NCBI GenBank assembly: GCA_016207365.1
Contig: JACQPU010000144.1
Coordinates: 1-7,623, forward strand
DNA: 7,623 bases
Reading direction: 5' to 3'
Source of the DNA: Ignavibacteriales bacterium
GTDB lineage: Bacteria > Bacteroidota > Ignavibacteria > UBA10030
Every line of letters starts with the position of its first letter. Position 1 is the stretch's first letter. The position numbers were made by a program, and so were the translations under genes. Positions 1 to 5,236 of this stretch are shown piece by piece. The notes below the pieces were generated by a model, which saw only the letters and a list, made by a program, of their open reading frames with translations, was not told the DNA's origin and made no database searches.

Positions 1-7
1 GCTAAGC

Positions 8-88
8 GGTTCATGGTTCACGGTTCATGGTTCTCGGAAATCGGGACCTCCTTCGTGTCTTTGAACCATGAACTTGGAACCATGAACT
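8..88. repeat. Imperfect palindrome made of GGTTCATGGTTC words
   Basis: Arms 8-33 and 63-88 are inverted copies of each other. Two 11-nt blocks pair perfectly (23-33 with 63-73, and 9-19 with 77-87), separated by a 3-nt mismatch, around a 29-nt loop. Each arm is itself a tandem: the left arm has two 14-nt units, 7-20 and 21-34, that differ at one base. The element lies directly upstream of the Rieske gene and holds no gene. It could fold in RNA or as a cruciform and might end transcription coming from upstream, but there is no T-run after the stem, so I do not call it a terminator. Confidence 0.85.
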
Positions 89-110
89 GTTAGTATTTAT
101 AGGGACACTG

Positions 111-416
111 ATGAGAATCGGTCGTGCTTCCGAAACGGTCCGAAAATGCCCTTTAACCTTCGAATTGGGTGGGGAGGGTGGAGTACTCTTTTTTGTTGAT
201 GGCAAATGGTTTGCCGCCCGCAACCGGTGTCCGCATCAACAGTTTGAGAAGCTTCACGAAGGGGAAGTGGAAGGGACGATAGTGACGTGCCCAATGCACG
301 GATGGAAGTTTGATCTTAGGTCGGGCCTGAGTGTTAATGCGGGGGGAAGGCTTCGGATGTGGAATGTTGTGGAGAAGAATGGAGACGTTTTTGTCGATCG
401 GGGGGAAGCGCAATGA
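111..416 (+). CDS. Small Rieske [2Fe-2S] ferredoxin-like protein
   Basis: This is a 101-residue soluble protein with a complete Rieske cluster signature: C40-P-H42 and C60-P-M-H63, 17 residues apart, followed by GWKFDLRSG. Two Cys and two His bind the [2Fe-2S] cluster. The length is that of single-domain Rieske ferredoxins and NirD-like proteins, with no signal peptide, membrane anchor or oxygenase domain. It is therefore an electron carrier rather than a catalytic oxygenase. One oddity is that the first loop reads CPHQQFE, where most family members have a small or glycine residue after the His. The ATG at 111 has AGGGA at 101-105. The stop overlaps the queG start as ATGA at 413-416, so the two are probably translated together, and an electron-donor role for QueG is plausible. 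The partner is inferred from position only. A carrier for another redox enzyme is the alternative. Confidence 0.85.
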   Translation: MRIGRASETVRKCPLTFELGGEGGVLFFVDGKWFAARNRCPHQQFEKLHEGEVEGTIVTCPMHGWKFDLRSGLSVNAGGRLRMWNVVEKNGDVFVDRGEAQ

Positions 417-1372
417 AAGCGAATCTGAAGGTGCGACTGAAACGGAAGGCTCTTGAAATCGGATTCTCGAGTGTGGGAATTGCACAGGCGGAGCATCTTT
501 TCGATGAATCCGTGCATCTTACAGAGTGGCTGCGGCGGGGATATCAGGGGACAATGGCGTGGATGGAGCGGCATTTCGAGAAACGAACCGACCCAACGAA
601 GATAGTCCCGAATGCTCGCTCGGTGATTTCTGTTGCCATGAACTACTACACCGACGCGCAGCATTCGGACGATCCTCTCACCGGAAAGATTTCACGTTAT
701 GCGTGGGGGGATGATTACCACGACGTTCTGGGCGAACGCATGGATCAGCTCCGGCGTTGGCTCGAAGAGCAGGTTCCCAACTCAACATGCCGATGGTACG
801 TCGATACCGGACCTGTTATGGACAAAGCCTGGGCAGTCAGAGCCGGAATCGGATGGCTGGGGAAACACACCAATGTGATTACCAAGGAATTCGGATCGTG
901 GGTGTTTCTTGGTGAGATCGTTACAGACATCGCACTCGAGCCGGACGAGCCGATAGCCGACTTTTGCGGCACATGCACTGCATGCCTTGAAGCCTGTCCG
1001 ACCGGGGCCATCGTTGAGCCGTACATCGTCGATTCGAATCGCTGTATCTCGTATCTCACAATCGAGCACCGCGGGCCAATTGATGAAGAATTCCATCCGA
1101 TGCTCAACAATTGGGTGTATGGGTGTGATATTTGCCAGGACGTCTGTCCGTGGAACAGGTTTCAAAAGGTTACCTCCGAAAAAGCCTTCGAGCCCCGTCC
1201 GCATAACCTGAATCCGCCTCTCGACCAATTGACTGAACTGAGCGATGAGGAATTCAGAACAAGAATGAAGAGAAGTCCAATGAAGAGGACGAAGAGCGAG
1301 GGGCTAAGGAGAAACGCGAGAGCGGTGTTAGCGCTCAGTCGCAAGACGCGAGACGCGAAACGTGAGAAGTGA
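413..1372 (+). CDS. queG: Epoxyqueuosine reductase QueG
   Basis: This is the cobalamin- and iron-sulfur-dependent cytoplasmic enzyme that reduces epoxyqueuosine to queuosine at the wobble position of tRNAs. The 319 residues show the family layout. The N-terminal cobalamin-binding domain contains VDTGPVMDKAWA (130-141; D131 matches the conserved catalytic Asp) and GIGWLGKHT (145-153). A ferredoxin-like domain has two [4Fe-4S] motifs: C185-x2-C188-x2-C191-x3-C195, and C211 followed by C238-x2-C241-x3-C245. CISYLTIEHRG (211-221) is also typical. I chose the ATG at 413, not 359. It overlaps the Rieske stop, has a purine-rich GGGGGAAG at 401-408, and gives a normal N-terminus. This is the short form, without the long C-terminal HEAT-repeat extension. 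Codons from about residue 312 to the stop lie inside the left arm of the 1348-1481 palindrome, so the last residues (RDAKREK) look repeat-derived. Confidence 0.96.
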   Translation: MKANLKVRLKRKALEIGFSSVGIAQAEHLFDESVHLTEWLRRGYQGTMAWMERHFEKRTDPTKIVPNARSVISVAMNYYTDAQHSDDPLTGKISRYAWGDDYHDVLGERMDQLRRWLEEQVPNSTCRWYVDTGPVMDKAWAVRAGIGWLGKHTNVITKEFGSWVFLGEIVTDIALEPDEPIADFCGTCTACLEACPTGAIVEPYIVDSNRCISYLTIEHRGPIDEEFHPMLNNWVYGCDICQDVCPWNRFQKVTSEKAFEPRPHNLNPPLDQLTELSDEEFRTRMKRSPMKRTKSEGLRRNARAVLALSRKTRDAKREK

Positions 1373-1481
1373 AAAGCAAGGCAAGAAGTGAGAAAGTGGC
1401 GGTAAGGAGCGTCGACTCGAGGTGTTCACGCGATGTTCGGCGGATCCAAAGCTTTTGACTTTCTCACGTCTCACGTCTCGC
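1348..1481. repeat. Imperfect palindrome made of CGTGAGA-type words, overlapping the queG 3' end
   Basis: Arms 1348-1377 (30 nt) and 1451-1481 (31 nt) are inverted copies with three mismatches and one single-base gap, around a 73-nt loop. The arms are made of a reiterated word close to CGTGAGA/GCGAGAC, so several pairing registers are possible. One example is a perfect inner 10-nt match of 1388-1397 with 1458-1467. Another is 1361-1368 with 1482-1489. The left arm contains the queG stop codon. The rest of the 192-bp gap to trxB holds no gene. Function is unknown. The candidates are an mRNA 3'-end hairpin between the two units or a mobile-element-like repeat family. Confidence 0.85.
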
Positions 1482-1501
1482 TTCTCACGATCAAGGGTGT
1501 G

Positions 1502-1564
1502 CTCTCTTCATCCATTCAACTCAATAAACCATTTAACCTACTTCCGATTTCCACCGAATCTTCA
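1502..1564 (+). promoter_or_regulatory. G-poor leader of trxB without a Shine-Dalgarno
   Basis: Only two G residues (1546 and 1556) occur in these 63 nt before the trxB ATG, and no AGGAGG-like element can be seen. The other genes here have at least a purine-rich stretch before their starts. A low-G, probably unstructured leader fits ribosome recruitment without a Shine-Dalgarno. It may also hold the promoter of the trxB-rhaB-larA-rhaEW operon, but I cannot pick out convincing -35/-10 boxes. Confidence 0.35.
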
Positions 1565-2503
1565 ATGAACCATCACAAAGTCGCCATCATCGGCTCGGGT
1601 CCCGCTGGTTTGACCGCAGCCCTCTATGCTGCCCGCGCCAACCTTAAACCCATTGTCTTCGAAGGTATTCAACCAGGCGGGCAATTGACGATTACGACCG
1701 AAGTTGAAAACTATCCAGGATTTCCAGACGGCATTATGGGTCCGGAACTCATGGATCTGTTCAGAAAGCAGGCTGTGAAGTTCGGAGCGGAGGCCCTGTA
1801 TAAGGAGGTTACGGAAGTGGATTTTTCCAGGCGCCCGTTCCATATCGTGGCGGATGGCAAGGAATACTTTGCTGAATCCGTCATTATCTCCACTGGTGCA
1901 AGCGCAAAGTTGCTCGGCCTGCCATCAGAGTCTGAATACATGGGCTATGGCGTGTCTGCGTGCGCCACATGCGATGGCTTTTTCTTTAAGAATCAGCGCG
2001 TGGTCGTCGTTGGTGGCGGGGATACAGCGATGGAGGAAGCGACGTTTCTCACAAAATTCGCTTCGGAGGTGATCGTGGTGCATCGCAGAAACGAGCTGCG
2101 GGCATCCAAGATCATGCAGGACAAAGCCATGAAAAATCCCAAAATCGAATTTATATGGGATACCGTTGTTAACGAGGTGCTGGGAAAGACGGAGAATGGA
2201 AAGAAAACCGTTACGAGCGTGAAGCTGGAGAATCTGAAGACCGGCGAAATCAGGGATTTTGTATGTGACGGATTGTTCCTTGCCATCGGACATCAGCCGA
2301 ACACAAAGATCTTCCGGGGTAAGCTCGAGATGGACGCTGTGGGGTATCTGAAAGTGAAGCTGGGTTCGACAAAAACAAACATTCCCGGCGTTTTTGCATC
2401 CGGCGATGTGGCCGACCCGGTGTACCGACAGGCCGTCACGGCTGCCGGCACAGGCTGTATGGCCGCAATGGACGCAGAGCGTTTTCTCGAACACCAGGAA
2501 TGA
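1565..2503 (+). CDS. trxB: Thioredoxin reductase (NADPH)
   Basis: This flavoenzyme passes electrons from NADPH through FAD and a redox disulfide to thioredoxin in the cytoplasm. The 312-residue length is typical of the low-molecular-weight bacterial form. In order, one sees the FAD-binding GSGPAG (10-15), the active-site C133-A-T-C136-D-G, the NADPH-binding GGGDTA (150-155), the 2'-phosphate-binding HRRNELR (173-179), and the C-terminal FAD motif ASGDVAD (278-284). All key residues are present. The ATG at 1565 places the first glycine motif at residue 10, as in the family. An upstream in-frame ATG at 1433 would add 44 residues read through the palindrome and is rejected. No thioredoxin gene is in the window. 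The gene ends 7 nt before rhaB, so it is probably the first gene of the rhamnose operon or reads into it. Confidence 0.96.
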   Translation: MNHHKVAIIGSGPAGLTAALYAARANLKPIVFEGIQPGGQLTITTEVENYPGFPDGIMGPELMDLFRKQAVKFGAEALYKEVTEVDFSRRPFHIVADGKEYFAESVIISTGASAKLLGLPSESEYMGYGVSACATCDGFFFKNQRVVVVGGGDTAMEEATFLTKFASEVIVVHRRNELRASKIMQDKAMKNPKIEFIWDTVVNEVLGKTENGKKTVTSVKLENLKTGEIRDFVCDGLFLAIGHQPNTKIFRGKLEMDAVGYLKVKLGSTKTNIPGVFASGDVADPVYRQAVTAAGTGCMAAMDAERFLEHQE

Positions 2504-2510
2504 CGACTGC

Positions 2511-3956
2511 GTGAAGATCCGTCACTACATCGCCTGCGATCTGGGGGCTGAGAGCGGACGGATCATTCTCGGTACGTTCAATGGTGAAATTCTGACGGTT
2601 AAGGAAGTTCACAGATTCGGGAACGCAGGCGTCAAAGTCGGCAACACGCTGCGATGGGACGTTGAGGCAATTTTCGAAGAAATTCTTACCGGCCTTGAAA
2701 AAGTCGGGCAACGAGGGATCAGTCCCGACAGCGTGAGTTGTGATTCCTGGGGCGTTGATTATGTGTTAGTGGACAAACAGGGGACACTTCTTTCGCAGCC
2801 GTTTCATTATCGGGACCAGCGTAACGGTCCGGCATTCCAACGCGCTCTCCAGATTGTTCCCGCGGAAGAAATCTTCGAGGAAACCGGAATTCAGTTCATG
2901 CCCATCAACACGCTCTATCAGCTTGTTGATGATCTTGAACACCGGCGGGAAATTCTGACCTCTGCCCATAAGTTTTTCACCATAGCCGACTATTTCAACT
3001 ATCGGCTCTCAGGTGTAGCTGTCATCGAAGAATCGCTGGCCAGCACGACCCAGATCTACAATCCCCACACCCGCACCTGGTCCTCGACTCTGATTGGCTG
3101 GTTTGGTCTCCCGCCTCACATTTTTCCAAAGATCGTTCCGTCAGGAACCAACCTCGCGCAGCTTCGATCAAGTATCGAAGATCGCGTAGGATTCTCAGGA
3201 TGTCGCGTCATCGCCGGTTGCTCGCATGACACCGCAGCGGCCGTCGCAGGTATTCCTGCGCGAGGAAAAAGCTGGGCGTACCTCAGCTCGGGTACCTGGT
3301 CGCTCCTCGGCACGGAAACCCACGCTCCGGTTATCACTGCGCTGAGTCGGGAATTCAATTTCACGAACGAAATCGGATTTGGTGGAACCGTGAGGCTTCT
3401 CAAAAACATCCCCGGAATGTGGATCGTCCAGGAATGCAAGCGTCGGTGGAAAGAGGAGGGAAGAGAGTATTCGTACGACGAATTGACACGGCTTGCAGAA
3501 GATACTCCGTCATCGGGCGCTCTTATCGATCCCCTTGACAACCGGTTTGTCAGTCCTGATGACATGCCGGGGGAGATTCGTCAGTTTTGCATGGGAACCA
3601 ACCAACCCGTTCCCGAATCGCCCGGGGCGATTGTTCGGTGTATTTTGGAAAGTCTTGCTCATTCGTACAAAGAGAAGCTGGAACAACTGGAGGCTGTGGC
3701 GGGGTTTTCAGTTGATACTCTCCACGTGGTCGGAGGAGGAAGCCGGAATGCGCTCTTGAACCGTTTGACCACGATTGCCTCAGGTCGAAAAGTCCTGGCC
3801 GGCCCGGGTGAAAGCTCTGCCGTAGGGAATATGCTTGCACAGGCGATAAGTCTTGGCCATATTTCAACTCTGGACGAAGGCAGAGCCATCGTCCAGGCAT
3901 CTTTTTCGATCGAGGAATACTCAGGCCAAGGAGTTGTGAAAGAACAACGTTCATGA
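2511..3956 (+). CDS. rhaB: L-rhamnulokinase
   Basis: This FGGY-family sugar kinase makes L-rhamnulose 1-phosphate from L-rhamnulose and ATP, the second step of phosphorylating L-rhamnose breakdown. The 481 residues match the usual length (about 480-490). Visible motifs are the first phosphate-binding loop DLGAESGR (10-17), SWGVDY (79-84), GIQFMPINTLYQL (126-138), the catalytic-base segment GCSHDTAAAVAG (236-247, D240 as the general base), GTWSLLG (261-267), and the nucleotide-binding GGGSRN (408-413). The DLGAESGR and GIQFMPINT segments favour rhamnulokinase over xylulokinase or glycerol kinase. The start is the GTG at 2511, with AGGAA at 2496-2500 and only 7 nt after trxB. The reading frame stays open further upstream, but only inside trxB. 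The stop overlaps the ATG of the LarA-family gene (ATGA, 3953-3956). L-fuculose kinase activity is a less likely alternative. Confidence 0.95.
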   Translation: MKIRHYIACDLGAESGRIILGTFNGEILTVKEVHRFGNAGVKVGNTLRWDVEAIFEEILTGLEKVGQRGISPDSVSCDSWGVDYVLVDKQGTLLSQPFHYRDQRNGPAFQRALQIVPAEEIFEETGIQFMPINTLYQLVDDLEHRREILTSAHKFFTIADYFNYRLSGVAVIEESLASTTQIYNPHTRTWSSTLIGWFGLPPHIFPKIVPSGTNLAQLRSSIEDRVGFSGCRVIAGCSHDTAAAVAGIPARGKSWAYLSSGTWSLLGTETHAPVITALSREFNFTNEIGFGGTVRLLKNIPGMWIVQECKRRWKEEGREYSYDELTRLAEDTPSSGALIDPLDNRFVSPDDMPGEIRQFCMGTNQPVPESPGAIVRCILESLAHSYKEKLEQLEAVAGFSVDTLHVVGGGSRNALLNRLTTIASGRKVLAGPGESSAVGNMLAQAISLGHISTLDEGRAIVQASFSIEEYSGQGVVKEQRS

Positions 3957-5236
3957 AAGCACGTCTGGCATATGGCAAGAGCGGCATTGACCTCGATTTG
4001 CCCGGTCTCGAAGCCGACATCATCATGCCGAGTCATCAGCCCGGCGTGCCCGATGAACGGGCGAGCATTCTGAAAGCGCTGGATCATCCCCTTGGCTCTG
4101 CGCCGCTCCATGAATGGCTGAAGCCGAACTGCAGTATCTGCATCACGTTCACCGATCTCACGCGTCCCACGCCGAACGAGAGGATCATTCCGGTTCTCTT
4201 GGACTATGTGCACAACCACGGAGTCCGAAAAGATCAGATTACACTTTTGAACCAGCTGGGCACGCACAGGCCGAACACGCCGGCGGAACTTGCACAGATG
4301 CTCACTCCGGCAATTGCCAGTCAGTATCGCATTATCAATCACGAACCGGAGAACCCCAAGGCCCACGTCCAATTCGGAGTCACAAAATCAGGCGCGCCTG
4401 CATTGATCAACCGGCATTTCGTCGGGGCTCACGTTCGGATTGTCACCGGATTCATCGAACCGCATCTGTTTGCGGGCTTCAGCGGGGGTCCAAAGTGCAT
4501 CATGCCCGGTATCGCAGCGCTGCAAACGGTTATGAGCAACCATGGATACAGGCACATTTCAGATCCGCATTCGACGTTTGGGATAACGGATGGAAACCCG
4601 ATCTGGGAAGAAATGCGTGATATTGCGCTGAGGACGGGAAAATCGTTTCTTCTGAACGTTTCTCTGAACAACGATCGCGAGATCACCTCGGTTTTTGCCG
4701 GTGACCTTCTGGAAAGCCATCGCGCAGGATGCGAATTTGTGAGGCAGTCCGCCATGCAGCGAGTGGACGAACCATATGACATTGTGATTACCACAAACAG
4801 CGGTTACCCGCTCGATCTGAATCTGTACCAAACAGCCAAGGGCATGGGCGCGGCGGCCCGGATTGTGAAAGAGGGCGGAACGATTATCGTGGCCTCAGAG
4901 TGCGGCGAAGGGGTTCCATCGAACAGCGCATTTGAACGCCTCCTGCACGCGGCAAAAGGACCGGATGAACTCCTCGACCAGCTCGGAAGAGCCGCCGGCC
5001 CAACTCCGGACCAGTGGCAGGCACAGATTCAGGCCCTATGCCAGATGCGCTCGCGCGTGTTGCTGAAAAGCAGCATGCCGGACGAAGTCGTCCGAAAGGC
5101 TCACTTGACCCCCTGTCACGACATCGCGGCTGAAGTGCAGTCCGTTGTGGCACAACAGGGGGGACACTCCAGAATCGCAGTCCTGCCCTACGGTCCGCTC
5201 ACCATACCCTATCTTGCTCAAGAAGAATTCGCATGA
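3953..5236 (+). CDS. larA: LarA-family nickel-pincer 2-hydroxyacid racemase (probable lactate racemase)
   Basis: This 427-residue protein belongs to the lactate racemase LarA family, which uses a covalently attached nickel-pincer nucleotide to racemise or epimerise 2-hydroxyacids by hydride transfer. Counterparts of the Lactobacillus plantarum active site (known numbers in brackets) are visible: D68 (72) and R71 (75) in FTDLTRP, H105 (108) in LGTHRP, H171 (174) and the cofactor-bearing K181 (184) in HLFAGFSGGPK, H197 (200) in NHGYRH, Q293 (295) and K296 (298) in YQTAKG, and W355 (358). The spacings H-10-K-16-H and Q-3-K are exactly conserved, so the enzyme should be active. The gene overlaps rhaB and rhaEW by 4 nt each. 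RhaEW releases L-lactate, so L-/D-lactate interconversion is the simplest role. The family also contains racemases and epimerases for other hydroxyacids, including sugar acids, so the substrate is inferred. The LarB, LarC and LarE cofactor enzymes are not here. Confidence 0.9.
   Translation: MKARLAYGKSGIDLDLPGLEADIIMPSHQPGVPDERASILKALDHPLGSAPLHEWLKPNCSICITFTDLTRPTPNERIIPVLLDYVHNHGVRKDQITLLNQLGTHRPNTPAELAQMLTPAIASQYRIINHEPENPKAHVQFGVTKSGAPALINRHFVGAHVRIVTGFIEPHLFAGFSGGPKCIMPGIAALQTVMSNHGYRHISDPHSTFGITDGNPIWEEMRDIALRTGKSFLLNVSLNNDREITSVFAGDLLESHRAGCEFVRQSAMQRVDEPYDIVITTNSGYPLDLNLYQTAKGMGAAARIVKEGGTIIVASECGEGVPSNSAFERLLHAAKGPDELLDQLGRAAGPTPDQWQAQIQALCQMRSRVLLKSSMPDEVVRKAHLTPCHDIAAEVQSVVAQQGGHSRIAVLPYGPLTIPYLAQEEFA

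Noticed and set aside
8..88. A CRISPR array or phage attachment site from the repeated GGTTCATGG words
   Set aside because: The copies are inverted rather than direct across the element, the units are only 11-14 nt, and there are no spacers of uniform length and no integrase nearby.
359..412. An earlier start for queG at 359
   Set aside because: The extra 18 residues only read through the Rieske gene in another frame. The ATG at 413 has a purine-rich site before it and gives the usual QueG N-terminus.
1411..1454. Four common restriction-type palindromes (SalI, XhoI, BamHI and HindIII sites) within 44 bp, resembling a cloning polylinker
   Set aside because: The sites are spaced by ordinary sequence and lie in the loop of a natural palindrome, with no vector sequence around. 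Coincidence is more likely, though comparison with a related genome would settle it.
1348..1481. A rho-independent terminator for queG
   Set aside because: The arms are long and imperfect with a 73-nt loop, and no T-run follows the stem. It may still act on mRNA 3' ends, but it lacks the features needed for the call.
1433..1564. An N-terminal extension of 44 residues for trxB from the ATG at 1433
   Set aside because: It reads through the palindrome arm, has no family resemblance, and would push the FAD motif away from its usual place near residue 10. The ATG at 1565 fits the family.
2394..2510. An earlier start for rhaB at 2394 inside trxB
   Set aside because: The added residues lie wholly in the trxB coding region and lack kinase similarity. 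The GTG at 2511 starts just before the conserved first strand and the DLGAESGR loop.
3659..4372. A long open frame of 237 codons on the minus strand
   Set aside because: It straddles the rhaB/larA junction opposite two well-supported genes and shows no recognisable motif. It is a shadow of their codon use, as are the other minus-strand frames.
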